A stretch of 64,000 nt of DNA. Origin: Teredinibacter turnerae. GTDB lineage: Bacteria; Pseudomonadota; Gammaproteobacteria; Pseudomonadales; Cellvibrionaceae. The DNA lies in contig NZ_CP149817.1 in assembly GCF_037935975.1 (NCBI RefSeq), forward strand, positions 2,480,001 to 2,544,000. Reading direction: 5' to 3'. Below, in pieces: positions 44,507 to 53,890 of the stretch (position 1 is the first letter of the stretch; every line of letters starts with the position of its first letter). The position numbers and the translations under genes were made by a program. The notes under the pieces were generated by a model that saw only the letters and a program-made list of their open reading frames with translations, did not search any database and was not told the origin of the DNA.

Positions 44507-47131
44507 TTGAACAAACAACAACTCGCCGCCAAAATTTGGGAATCCGCCAACCAAATGCGGTCCAAAATCGAAGCCAACGAATACAAAGACTACATACTCG
44601 GCTTTATTTTCTACAAATACCTATCCGATCAACTCGTGCAATACGCCAAAAAACAAGGCATGGCCGATGCTGAAATCGCACAATTAAAAGAAGAAGACAC
44701 CGAAACCGCCGACTTCATTAAAAAAGACCTCGGCTACTTCATAGCCTACGACAACCTGTTCTCCACCTGGCTAAACAAAGGCCGGGATTTTGATGTCTCC
44801 AATGTGCGCGATGCCTTGTCCGCCTTCGAGCGCCACATTCACAGCAACCACAAAAAACTGTTCGATGGCATATTTACCACCCTGCAAACCGGCCTGAGTA
44901 AACTCGGTGAAAGTGCCGCCAAACAAACCAAAGCCATAAGCGACTTACTGCAACTGATTAAAGCCATCCCCATGGATGGCAAGCAAGACTACGACGTACT
45001 GGGCTACATCTACGAATACCTTATCGAGAAATTTGCCGCCAATGCCGGTAAAAAAGCCGGTGAGTTTTATACGCCCCATGAAGTGTCGCTGCTGATGTCG
45101 GAGATTATTGCCCACCACGTAAAAGACAACGACAAAATCGAAATTTACGACCCCACCTCCGGCTCTGGCTCACTGTTAATTAATATCGGCAACTGCGTGG
45201 CCAAACATGTGGATGGCATAGACAACATCAAATACTACGCCCAAGAGCTTAAAGCCAACACCTACAACCTCACCCGTATGAACCTCATCATGCGCGGCAT
45301 AAAACCCGACAACATCGTTACCCGCAACGGCGACACCCTGGAAGAAGACTGGCCCTATTTTGACGAGAACGATCCCATGGGTTCCTACAACCCGCTCTAC
45401 GTGGATGCCGTGGTTTCCAACCCGCCTTATTCTCAACAGTGGGACCCAGAGCACAAAGAAAACGACCCGCGCTATTCGCGCTTTGGCCTGGCCCCAAAAA
45501 CCAAAGCCGACTACGCCTTTTTACTGCACGATTTATTTCACCTAAAACCCGACGGCATCATGACCATTGTGCTGCCCCACGGCGTACTGTTTAGGGGCGG
45601 CGAAGAGGGCACCATACGCAGGCAATTAATCGAGCAAAACCACATTGATGCCATTATCGGCCTGCCTGCCAATATCTTTTTTGGCACCGGCATTCCAACG
45701 GTAATTTTAGTCTTGCGCCAAAAACGCGAACACACCGATGTACTAATTGTCGATGCCTCCAAACACTTTTTAAAAGTGGGCAAAAACAACAAACTGCAAG
45801 CCTCGGATATAAAACGCATTACCGATGCAGTGATTAAACGCGAAAGCCACCCCAAATTTTCCCAAGTAGTCAGTAAAGCGGAGCTACGCAAAAACGACTA
45901 CAACCTGAATATTCCCCGCTATGTGGATTCCGCCCCCGCCGCCGAAACCTGGGATTTGCACGCCACCATGCTCGGCGGCATCCCGGTAAGCGAAATCCAA
46001 CAGTTCGACAGCTATTGGCATGCCTTTCCCGCCCTAAAGCAAGCCCTGTTTAACAACACCAATAGCCACTACGCCGAACTGGCCATAAGCAGCGATGCGA
46101 TAAAACACACCATTACCCACCACCCCGAGGTAAAAAGCTTCGCCCAAAGCTATATCAAGGCCTTTAGCGATTTTGCCAGCCACTTAAAAACCGAATTAAT
46201 TAGCAAGTGGCAAACGATAAAAATCACCCAACACGAAGAACAGCTAAGCCAGGCTTTGTTCGCGCGCATACAAAAAACCGCAATCAACACAGTGAATTTG
46301 ATCGACAAATACCAAGCCTACCAACTGCTCAACAATCAATGGCAAACCATCAGCGCCGATTTGGAAATGCTGCAAACCGAAGGCTTTGCCACCAGCAAGC
46401 AAGTAGACCCCAACATGGTCAACAAAAAAATCAAAGGCAAAGACACCGAAGTACAAGACGGCTGGAAAGGCCACATCTTACCCTTTGAGCTGGTGCAAAC
46501 CACCTATTTAAATAACGAACGGCAAGCCCTACAACAACGAGAGAATCGCCTGGCGGAAATCACCGCCGAGTATGAAAGCATTCTGGATTCACTCAGCGAA
46601 GAAGAAAAAGAAAGCGACAGCATAAAAGAAAGCAAAGATGGTTTTGCCAATGCTGCTGTCGCCAAAGAAGCCAAGCAAATAAAAGACGAAATTAAAAGCA
46701 GCAAACAAACAATAAAAGATCTGGATGCCGACAGCTACGCCGCCAAAATTCTGCAAGTGGATGGGTTAATAGAAGAAGAAAAGGCCCTAAAAAAATCCGT
46801 AAAAGAACATACCGAAGCCCTGCACCTACACACCAAAACAACCATCGAAAATTTAAGCGACGAACAAGTTAATACTTTGTTAGAGCTTAAATGGATTACC
46901 CCCTTGTTGGATGAACTAAGCCAACTGCCCACTAACTTAATTCACCAACTTACCAGCCAAGTGCAAAAACTGGTCGATAAATACGCCACCACCTATGCCG
47001 ATGTGGCGAAAGAGATTAACACCACCGAGCAAGCCCTGGCGGGTTTAATTGATGAGCTCACGGGTAATGAATTTGATATGCAGGGCTTGGCAGAGTTAAA
47101 AGCCTTTTTGGCCGGTGGGGAGCGCGGGTGA
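44507..47131 (+). CDS. hsdM: Type I restriction-modification, methyltransferase subunit
   Basis: 874 residues from a TTG start with AGGAAAAAG upstream. The N-terminal HsdM domain (IWESANQMRSKIEANEYKDY) is followed by an adenine-N6 methyltransferase domain with KKAGEFYTPHEV, the SAM loop YDPTSGSGSLL and the catalytic NPPYSQQW near residue 308. The core ends near residue 500. The last ~370 residues are an unusual extension of Lys/Glu-rich coiled coils (for example LSEEEKESDSIKESKDG). Classical HsdM is about 500-530 residues. The GTGA overlap with hsdS indicates coupling. With HsdS it methylates the recognition site, and it is needed for restriction too. Confidence 0.93.
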   Translation: MNKQQLAAKIWESANQMRSKIEANEYKDYILGFIFYKYLSDQLVQYAKKQGMADAEIAQLKEEDTETADFIKKDLGYFIAYDNLFSTWLNKGRDFDVSNVRDALSAFERHIHSNHKKLFDGIFTTLQTGLSKLGESAAKQTKAISDLLQLIKAIPMDGKQDYDVLGYIYEYLIEKFAANAGKKAGEFYTPHEVSLLMSEIIAHHVKDNDKIEIYDPTSGSGSLLINIGNCVAKHVDGIDNIKYYAQELKANTYNLTRMNLIMRGIKPDNIVTRNGDTLEEDWPYFDENDPMGSYNPLYVDAVVSNPPYSQQWDPEHKENDPRYSRFGLAPKTKADYAFLLHDLFHLKPDGIMTIVLPHGVLFRGGEEGTIRRQLIEQNHIDAIIGLPANIFFGTGIPTVILVLRQKREHTDVLIVDASKHFLKVGKNNKLQASDIKRITDAVIKRESHPKFSQVVSKAELRKNDYNLNIPRYVDSAPAAETWDLHATMLGGIPVSEIQQFDSYWHAFPALKQALFNNTNSHYAELAISSDAIKHTITHHPEVKSFAQSYIKAFSDFASHLKTELISKWQTIKITQHEEQLSQALFARIQKTAINTVNLIDKYQAYQLLNNQWQTISADLEMLQTEGFATSKQVDPNMVNKKIKGKDTEVQDGWKGHILPFELVQTTYLNNERQALQQRENRLAEITAEYESILDSLSEEEKESDSIKESKDGFANAAVAKEAKQIKDEIKSSKQTIKDLDADSYAAKILQVDGLIEEEKALKKSVKEHTEALHLHTKTTIENLSDEQVNTLLELKWITPLLDELSQLPTNLIHQLTSQVQKLVDKYATTYADVAKEINTTEQALAGLIDELTGNEFDMQGLAELKAFLAGGERG

Positions 47132-48405
47132 AAACTATGGGTGAAGTAAATAAAGTGCCTGCGATTCGGTTTGAGGGGTTTAGTGGGGAGTGGAAGGAAA
47201 AACTTCTTGGTGAGATTGGGAGTCTAAAAAATGGAATGAACTTCGATAAAAGCGCCTTGGGACACGGTCACCCTTTTGTAAACTTGCAAGATGTTTTCGG
47301 TAAGAATGAAGTAAAAGGTAATAATTTAGGGCTTGCTTTCAGTACGGAGAAACAGAGAAAAGAATATAGCCTTGAAAAAGGAGATGTCCTCTTTATTCGC
47401 TCTTCGGTCAAGCCTGAAGGTGTGGGTGAGACGGCTGTGGTTTCAAGCAGCCTTGAAAATACAACATATTCTGGATTCATAATACGTTTTAGACCGAACA
47501 TTGAAATGGATGTGAGTTTTAATCGATTTGTTTATTCCACTAGAAGTAGCAGAAGGCAGATTCTAGCAAGCTCAACCAGCTCAGCAAATTCGAATATTAA
47601 CCAAGACTCATTGCAACGAATTCAGCTGACATTACCCTGCAAAGAAGAACAAACCAAAATCGGCAATTACTTCCAACAGCTCGACACCCTAATCGCCCAG
47701 CATCAAAAAAAGCACGACAAACTGTTAAACCTTAAAAAAGCCCTGCTCGAAAAACTATTCCCCAAACAAGGCGTCACCGAACCAGAACTTCGCTTTAAGG
47801 GGTTTCGTGGGGAGTGGGAGGAGAGAAGATTGCTTTCAAACTTCGAGAAAATAATTGATTTTAGAGGGCGGACACCTAAAAAACTTGGTTTGGATTGGAG
47901 TGATAGCGGTTATCTAGCGCTCTCAGCACTGAATGTGAAAAATGGCTTTATTGATTACAGTGCTGATGCCAATTTTGGAAATGATGAGTTGTACGATAAG
48001 TGGATGTCTGGGAATGAACTTCATAAAAATCAAGTGCTTTTTACAACAGAAGCGCCCATGGGAAACGTCGCTCAGGTTCCAGATAATAATAAATACATTC
48101 TTAGCCAGAGAACCATTGCTTTTGAAGTTAACATTAAATTAATAGAAGAAAACTTCTTGGCTGTGATGTTAAGAGCGCCTTTGCTGCAAGCAAAATTAGC
48201 TTCATTATCCAGTGGCGGAACCGCACAAGGAGTAAGTCAAAAATCTTTAGCTAGTGTCGATGGGTTGTTTCCACTTGATATTAAAGAACAAACCAAAATC
48301 GGCAATCTCTTCAAACAACTCGATACGCTTATCAGTCAACACCAAGCCCAGCTCAAAAAACTTAATAACATCAAGCAAGCGTGCTTGGAAAAAATGTTCG
48401 TTTAA
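47128..48405 (+). CDS. hsdS: Type I restriction-modification, specificity subunit
   Basis: 425 residues with the two-repeat layout of HsdS. Each half is a target recognition domain (about 20-165 and 225-385) followed by a conserved helix: EEQTKIGNYFQQLDTLIAQH with LLNLKKALLEKLFP, and EQTKIGNLFKQLDTLISQH with LNNIKQACLEKMF. Both halves open with an RF-GF-GEW motif (IRFEGFSGEW, LRFKGFRGEW). The two TRDs are AT-richer than the flanking hsdM and hsdR, as expected for regions exchanged between alleles. The start is GTG at 47128, overlapping hsdM. The bipartite DNA target cannot be read from sequence. Confidence 0.92.
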   Translation: MKTMGEVNKVPAIRFEGFSGEWKEKLLGEIGSLKNGMNFDKSALGHGHPFVNLQDVFGKNEVKGNNLGLAFSTEKQRKEYSLEKGDVLFIRSSVKPEGVGETAVVSSSLENTTYSGFIIRFRPNIEMDVSFNRFVYSTRSSRRQILASSTSSANSNINQDSLQRIQLTLPCKEEQTKIGNYFQQLDTLIAQHQKKHDKLLNLKKALLEKLFPKQGVTEPELRFKGFRGEWEERRLLSNFEKIIDFRGRTPKKLGLDWSDSGYLALSALNVKNGFIDYSADANFGNDELYDKWMSGNELHKNQVLFTTEAPMGNVAQVPDNNKYILSQRTIAFEVNIKLIEENFLAVMLRAPLLQAKLASLSSGGTAQGVSQKSLASVDGLFPLDIKEQTKIGNLFKQLDTLISQHQAQLKKLNNIKQACLEKMFV

Positions 48406-48443
48406 TGGCTCCATGCATCCAAGCCAAAAAGGATTAGCACATC

Positions 48444-51400
48444 ATGACATTCACCAGCGAAGCCGCCTTTGAAAACGCTTTGATAGACGAGTTAAAAAAT
48501 AATAAAGGCTGGAAAAATGGCGTATTAAAAAACTCGACTGAGGCCGAGTTATTGCAAAACTGGGCGAATATTCTGTTTGAGAATAATCGCAGTATTGATC
48601 GCCTCAATGATGTGCCCCTAAGCGCTACCGAAATGCAGCAAATTGTGGAGCAAATTCGCGAGTTAAAAACGCCGCTTAAACTCAATGGCTTTATTAACGG
48701 CAAAACCGTGTCCATAACCCGCGATAACCCAGCGGATGCTTTACACTTGGGTAAAGAAGTCAGCCTAAAAATTTACGACCGCCAGGAAATCTCCGGCGGC
48801 CAAAGCCGTTACCAAATTGTGCAACAACCGCGCTTTGCTAAAACCAACAAAATACTGAATGACCGCCGTGGCGATGTGCTACTACTGATTAACGGCATGC
48901 CGCTGATTCATATCGAACTAAAACGCAGCGGCGTGCCCGTAAGCCATGCCTATAACCAAATCGAAAAATACAGCGCCGAAGGCGTATTTACGGGTTTGTT
49001 TGCCTTGGTACAAATATGTGTCGCCATGACGCCGGAAGAAACCCGTTACTTTGCCAATGCCGGGCCAGAGGGAAAATTTAATCAGGATTATTATTTTCAA
49101 TGGGCGGATTTTAATAACGAGCCCATTAACGATTGGAAGGCAATCGCCGCTAAGCTGTTGTCCATCCCTATGGCGCATCAGCTTATTGGTTTTTATACCG
49201 TGGCCGATGGTACCGATGGTGTGCTTAAAGTGATGCGCAGTTACCAGTATTACGCCGCCAATGCTATCTCCGACAAGGTGGCCAAAACCCGTTGGGATTC
49301 TCCCAACCCCTTGGGTGGTTATGTATGGCACACCACGGGTTCCGGTAAAACTCTCACCAGTTTTAAATCGGCCCAGCTTATTGCCCAATCGAAAGACGCC
49401 GACAAAGTGATTTTTTTAATGGATCGCATCGAGTTAGGCGTGCAATCTCTACGCGAATACCAAGGCTTTGCCGCCGACGATGAAGACGTGCAAGCCACCG
49501 AAAATACCAGTGTGCTCATTACCAAGCTAAAAAGTAATGACCCGGCCAACACTTTAATTGTTAGCTCCATTCAAAAAATGAGCAACATCCACGAGGCGGT
49601 GAATGACGCAGGCATTAGCTTAAACAGTGACGACATTGCCCGCATTAATACCAAACGCCTGGTGTTTATTGTGGATGAGGCCCACCGTTCTACCTTTGGC
49701 GATATGTTAATTACCATTAAACACACCTTTCCCAAAGCCTTGTTTTTTGGCTTTACCGGCACACCCATTCACGAAGAAAACCAAAAGAAAAAAAGCACCA
49801 CCGCCATGGTGTTTGGCAACGAACTACACCGTTACAGCATTGCCGATGGCATACGCGATAAAAACGTATTGGGTTTTGACCCCTACAAAGTCACCACCTT
49901 TAAAGATGCCGATTTACGCCGCGAAGTGGGTTTATTAAAAGCCAAAGCCAATACCGAAAGCGAAGCCCTAAACGACCCGAAAAAATCCGCCATTTATTAC
50001 CGCTACCTGAATGATGTACCCATGGCCGGGTACACCGATGACGCAGGCCAATATGTGAAAGGCATAGAAGATGACGTGCCGCCCTCACAATATGGCGAAC
50101 AGCACCAAAATGAAGTGGTGGCCGATGTGTTAGATAAATGGCCCACGCTAAGCCGCAACAATAAATTCCATGCATTATTAGCTACCCACAGCATTACCGA
50201 TGCCATTAAGTATTACCGCTTGTTTAAACACGCCTGTGCTGAAGCAAACCTGCCATTAAAAATTACCGCCTTATTCGACCCCAATATTGCCGAGGGCGAC
50301 GATTACCAAACCACTTCGGCCTTTAAACAAGCGGGCCTGGTGGAAATTATGGAAGACTATAACCAGCGCTACGGCCATGATTTTAGCTTGGCCAACCACG
50401 CCAAATTCAAAAAGGATGTTGCCGCACGTTTAGCCCATAAAAAACCCTATTTGCGCATTCACCAAACGCCAGACAAACAACTGGATTTGCTGATAGTCGT
50501 AGATCAAATGCTCACGGGTTTTGACTCTAAATGGTTGAATACCTTGTACATGGACAAAGTGCTCACGTACGAGACCATTATTCAAGCCTTCTCACGCACC
50601 AACCGTTTATTTGGGCCAGACAAACCCTTTGGCACCATTCGCTACTACCGCTACCCGCACAGCATGGAGCGCAATATTAACGCGGCGGTTAAGTTATATT
50701 CCGGCGATAAACCCATTGGCTTGTTTGCCGATCAGCTGGATACCAACCTGCGCAAAATCAACGAAGCCTTTGCCGATATAGAAGAGCTGTTTACGCGTGC
50801 GGGTATTAGCAACTTCGAAAAACTGCCCGATGACAACGCCGTACGGGGCCAATTTGCTAAACACTTTAGACGTTTAAACGAGTATTTAGAAGCCGCCAAA
50901 ATTCAGCGCTTTAGCTGGGATGTTGATGCGCTGGCCAAAATTAGCGATATAAAACTTAACTTTGATGAACAAAACTATTTAGTGTTGGCTCTGCGTTACA
51001 AAGAACTACCTACAAGTGGCGGCGGAGGCGGCGGTGAAGGCGAAGTGCCTTTTGATATAGCCAACCACTTAACCGAAATAGATACCGGCAAAATTGATGC
51101 GGATTATATGAATAGCCGTTTTCAAAAATACCTGAAAACACTGCAAACTGGTGGCGACAACGCCGATATTCAAAGCGCGGTAGACGAGCTGCACAAATCC
51201 TTTGCATCGCTCACTCAAGACGAACAAAAACAAGCCAATATATTTTTAAACGATGTGCAACGCGGCGACGTTACGCCAGAAGATGGCAAAAGCTTTAGAC
51301 AATACATCAGCGAATACCAGTCGAGCGCCAAACAAGAGCAAGTGAGTAAACTGGTGAGTGCCTTGGGTATCGATGAAACCAAACTAAAAGCCTTGCTCAA

Positions 51401-51590
51401 TACCGGTGTGACCGATACCAATATCAACGAATTTGGTCGTTTTGATGCTTTAAAAGCTACAGTGGATAAAACAAAAGCCAAGGCCTTTTTTGAAAAACGA
51501 GATGGCGAGAGTATTTCAGTTTTTAAAGTGAATGTAAAAGCCGATAAATTGCTGCGCGAATTTATTCTGGCTGGCGGAATGGATTTATAG
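48444..51590 (+). CDS. hsdR: Type I restriction-modification, endonuclease/translocase subunit
   Basis: 1048 residues. An N-terminal PD-(D/E)xK nuclease (DVLLLINGMPLIHIELKRSG) precedes a superfamily 2 helicase motor: Walker A WHTTGSGKTLTSF, VDEAHRSTFG (motif II), FGFTGTP (motif III), and QAFSRTNRLFG (motif VI). A Gly-rich loop (TSGGGGGGEGEV) separates the motor from the C-terminal HsdR helical domain (KIDADYMNSRFQKYL). The whole looks like the EcoR124-type HsdR. Intact motifs suggest an active system. AAGGA lies about 11 bases before the ATG. Confidence 0.95.
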   Translation: MTFTSEAAFENALIDELKNNKGWKNGVLKNSTEAELLQNWANILFENNRSIDRLNDVPLSATEMQQIVEQIRELKTPLKLNGFINGKTVSITRDNPADALHLGKEVSLKIYDRQEISGGQSRYQIVQQPRFAKTNKILNDRRGDVLLLINGMPLIHIELKRSGVPVSHAYNQIEKYSAEGVFTGLFALVQICVAMTPEETRYFANAGPEGKFNQDYYFQWADFNNEPINDWKAIAAKLLSIPMAHQLIGFYTVADGTDGVLKVMRSYQYYAANAISDKVAKTRWDSPNPLGGYVWHTTGSGKTLTSFKSAQLIAQSKDADKVIFLMDRIELGVQSLREYQGFAADDEDVQATENTSVLITKLKSNDPANTLIVSSIQKMSNIHEAVNDAGISLNSDDIARINTKRLVFIVDEAHRSTFGDMLITIKHTFPKALFFGFTGTPIHEENQKKKSTTAMVFGNELHRYSIADGIRDKNVLGFDPYKVTTFKDADLRREVGLLKAKANTESEALNDPKKSAIYYRYLNDVPMAGYTDDAGQYVKGIEDDVPPSQYGEQHQNEVVADVLDKWPTLSRNNKFHALLATHSITDAIKYYRLFKHACAEANLPLKITALFDPNIAEGDDYQTTSAFKQAGLVEIMEDYNQRYGHDFSLANHAKFKKDVAARLAHKKPYLRIHQTPDKQLDLLIVVDQMLTGFDSKWLNTLYMDKVLTYETIIQAFSRTNRLFGPDKPFGTIRYYRYPHSMERNINAAVKLYSGDKPIGLFADQLDTNLRKINEAFADIEELFTRAGISNFEKLPDDNAVRGQFAKHFRRLNEYLEAAKIQRFSWDVDALAKISDIKLNFDEQNYLVLALRYKELPTSGGGGGGEGEVPFDIANHLTEIDTGKIDADYMNSRFQKYLKTLQTGGDNADIQSAVDELHKSFASLTQDEQKQANIFLNDVQRGDVTPEDGKSFRQYISEYQSSAKQEQVSKLVSALGIDETKLKALLNTGVTDTNINEFGRFDALKATVDKTKAKAFFEKRDGESISVFKVNVKADKLLREFILAGGMDL

Positions 51591-51619
51591 CTGGGTATAT
51601 ACGTAAGGTGTCGAAAGTT

Positions 51620-51946
51620 ATGCGAAACAAACAACGCATCCCCAGCCAAAGAAGCTACGCCTTTCACCAAAAAGCGGCAGAGATTCTTCGTTCTTCGCCT
51701 GACCAGATTAATGAAGTGAATGAAGTTTTACATCACTGGCTAACCATGCACGGAACCCAGGCTGAAGGCTGGGCAGAGAAGTGGCAAGACTTGATCAAAG
51801 ATTTAAATGCAGAAGAAATCGCAGATTTAATTTGCAAACAAGGAGAAGAAATGGATTTTTATCGAAAAAGCAGTCCATTTGCTTGTTTGTTATCGGATGA
51901 ACAGTGTATGGGTATAATACGGAGGTTTAAATACGATTATGAATAA
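51620..51946 (+). CDS. Hypothetical protein downstream of hsdR
   Basis: About 108 residues from the ATG at 51620 (a GTG at 51608 is also in frame). The sequence is helical and charged: QRSYAFHQKAAEILRSSPDQ, HHWLTMHGTQAEGWAEKWQD, then LNAEEIADLICKQGEEMDFY. There is no signal peptide or transmembrane segment, and no family is recognised. It begins 29 bases after hsdR and may be co-transcribed with the restriction genes. Confidence 0.6.
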   Translation: MRNKQRIPSQRSYAFHQKAAEILRSSPDQINEVNEVLHHWLTMHGTQAEGWAEKWQDLIKDLNAEEIADLICKQGEEMDFYRKSSPFACLLSDEQCMGIIRRFKYDYE

Positions 51947-51967
51947 TAGAGTTAAGCGACGAGACCG

Positions 51968-52528
51968 ATGAAGTGCTGGGTGTTTTGTACCGTTTGTCTT
52001 TTTGTTTTTACGTGCCTGATTTCTTGTGGCAAGCAGACTTCCCGCAAGGTTAGCGGCGGTCCTCCGGCCTATTCTGTCGCTGGAGACAACTATAAAAACA
52101 AAGGCTTGGAAATAACTCACCCGGCTGATTGGGTTTTATTACATGATGAACCCGGTATTATTGCAGACCGTACAGTTGCATTTGAAACGCCAGATGCTTC
52201 TCGCATTACGGTGTTCTTCTATAAAAGCGAAACCCGCACCTATTCTGATTTGGCGAACGAACTTGAGAAGCAGCTGCGCTTGCGAAATAGTAAAGATGTG
52301 AAAGATTTTACTCGAGAAACATTAGAACTGGGAAATTACAAGGGCTTAAAGCTTAGCTGGGTGAGTCTTGGGCTAGCGGAAACAACGAACGAAGCTTCCT
52401 TTTTACAACTGCGGGCTGAGCCCTATCCGGTATTGGTACAGTTTCATCTACTCGATGATGATATCGAAACGCAAAAAAATAACCTTGTTCCATTCTTGCA
52501 GGGAATATCATTAACAAAACCAAGGTAG
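51968..52528 (+). CDS. Predicted lipoprotein, unknown function
   Basis: 186 residues. A lipoprotein signal peptide (WVFCTVCLFVFTCLISC, Cys about residue 20) precedes a mixed alpha/beta domain (GLEITHPADWVLLHDEPG, RITVFFYKSETRTYSDL, YPVLVQFHLLDD) that resembles PsbP/DcrB-like folds. Eight bases separate its stop from a second lipoprotein gene, and a peptidoglycan hydrolase follows. Confidence 0.7.
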   Translation: MKCWVFCTVCLFVFTCLISCGKQTSRKVSGGPPAYSVAGDNYKNKGLEITHPADWVLLHDEPGIIADRTVAFETPDASRITVFFYKSETRTYSDLANELEKQLRLRNSKDVKDFTRETLELGNYKGLKLSWVSLGLAETTNEASFLQLRAEPYPVLVQFHLLDDDIETQKNNLVPFLQGISLTKPR

Positions 52529-52535
52529 AAGTATT

Positions 52536-53018
52536 ATGAGATTTTTAAAGCAAATCGCATGTATTTTGTTTCCCCTAGTGGCAAGTGCCTGCCAGGCTGA
52601 TCCGCCACCAGGCAAAAGCCCGCAAGCCAAAGATACGCCTAAAGCGGCCTGCGAAACATTGCTCCCCGACCCGGATGTTTTGCCTTCTTTGGTGATTGCA
52701 GGTACAGATGCGGTCGAAATGGCGAGCTTTAAACCTGCCCAAGTTATAACAGGCGCATTCTCGTCAGAAGCTGGTGGCGCAAAACAAAAAGTAACAATCA
52801 ATAAAGCCGAGTTTTACAGTATCACTAGAACTTATAGTGAGCCGGGGCTGCCTGACAATAAAAAAAGCTACTCTGGCCTATGCGTACATGAAAACAAGTT
52901 GATTGGTGAGGGGATTGTAGTGAGTTTCGTCGAGAATGGACTGTTGCTATGGGAAGCCGATTCCGGCCTTGAATTTATCTCAAATGAATTATGGACCTTA
53001 TTTAACAGGAGTAAATAA
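52536..53018 (+). CDS. Predicted small lipoprotein, unknown function
   Basis: 160 residues. The signal peptide ends in a lipobox (ILFPLVASAC, Cys about residue 19), followed by a Pro/Lys-rich linker and a beta-rich domain (KVTINKAEFYSITRTYSEPG, LIGEGIVVSFVENGLLLWEA). No family recognised. The next gene, a peptidoglycan-binding protein, starts two bases after its stop, so the two are probably coupled. An immunity-type role towards the hydrolase is possible but speculative. Confidence 0.7.
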   Translation: MRFLKQIACILFPLVASACQADPPPGKSPQAKDTPKAACETLLPDPDVLPSLVIAGTDAVEMASFKPAQVITGAFSSEAGGAKQKVTINKAEFYSITRTYSEPGLPDNKKSYSGLCVHENKLIGEGIVVSFVENGLLLWEADSGLEFISNELWTLFNRSK

Positions 53019-53019
53019 A

Positions 53020-53316
53020 ATGGCAATGCTATTAAAAAACGGCGCTAAAGGCGAACATGTAAAACGCTTGCAGCGTATGCTGAATGCTGTAGCGTCGCTA
53101 CAAGAGGGAAGGTTAGTAGTCGATGGTGATTTTGGCCCGGCGACCTTGGTGGCGGTTAAGCACTTTCAGCAGGAAAACGGTTTAGTGGCTGACGGAATAG
53201 TTGGCGCAAAAACCTGGAATTACTTATTGGCCTTGGCTAAAAACCCCCAGGCGCCAGTCCTACCGCGCAGTTTAACCCCCAGGCACCCTTGGCCGGCATT
53301 GCTGCAAAATATTTAG
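53020..53316 (+). CDS. Peptidoglycan-binding domain protein (likely N-terminal half of a split hydrolase)
   Basis: 98 residues with AGGAG upstream of the ATG at 53020. Residues 8-70 are a PG_binding_1 domain (GAKGEHVKRLQRMLNA, VDGDFGPATLVAVKHFQQEN, VADGIVGAKTW). No signal peptide. The frame then runs into a Pro-rich linker and stops inside the start of the CHAP gene. Between about 53235 and 53265 the two frames join to a continuous linker if one base is changed, so I suspect one gene with a frameshift. Confidence 0.8.
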   Translation: MAMLLKNGAKGEHVKRLQRMLNAVASLQEGRLVVDGDFGPATLVAVKHFQQENGLVADGIVGAKTWNYLLALAKNPQAPVLPRSLTPRHPWPALLQNI

Positions 53317-53819
53317 GAGTAAAAGAAACGGGCGACAACCTGGCGGGAAATAGCAAAGAACTACTGGCGATTTTTAAGGCAGATAATTTAGCGCCTGGCG
53401 GTCGTACAGATGGTTACCCATGGTGCGCGGCATTTGTCTCTTTTTGTGTGCAAGCGTTGCAAAAACAATCTGCTTACTTTGGTGCGCTTAACCCGCCTCG
53501 AGAAGCCTCAGTAAGCCTGTTTCTAAATCAATGGGCAAAAAACGCGGGCTGCTCTATTTATAATAATAAAAACAAGAACTTTGAAGCTAGAAAAGGCGAT
53601 ATAGTAGTTTTTGTTTTTTCGCATATCGGTATTGTAGAAAGTGTAAACGGTAGTACGCTACAGACAATAGAGGGCAATACCAATGATAGCGGCAGTAGAG
53701 AGGGAAATATCGTAGCAAGAAAGAATCGGGCCAAATCATTGATTAAAGCGTACATACGTTTGCCAATAAGCACATCCAAAATGACCCATGCTATAGAAGA
53801 AATGGCACGCTGTTGCTAA
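53289..53819 (+). CDS. CHAP-domain peptidoglycan amidase/peptidase (likely C-terminal half)
   Basis: 176 residues from a TTG at 53289. The CHAP (NlpC/P60-like) catalytic Cys lies in GYPWCAAFVSFCVQAL, the His in VVFVFSHIGIVES, followed by TIEGNTNDSGSREGNIVA; all are as in active CHAP amidases that cut peptidoglycan peptides. It overlaps the preceding peptidoglycan-binding frame by 28 bases and has no ribosome-binding site, so it probably is the second part of one protein (binding domain plus CHAP), broken by a frameshift. As one chain it would resemble lysins or secretion-system effectors. Confidence 0.82.
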   Translation: MAGIAAKYLGVKETGDNLAGNSKELLAIFKADNLAPGGRTDGYPWCAAFVSFCVQALQKQSAYFGALNPPREASVSLFLNQWAKNAGCSIYNNKNKNFEARKGDIVVFVFSHIGIVESVNGSTLQTIEGNTNDSGSREGNIVARKNRAKSLIKAYIRLPISTSKMTHAIEEMARCC

Positions 53820-53890
53820 AGGCATGATCGTATAGGAATCTATTTGTAAAACCCAAAAGATAAACGTGCGTGGCAAGGTAAAAACCTAAC

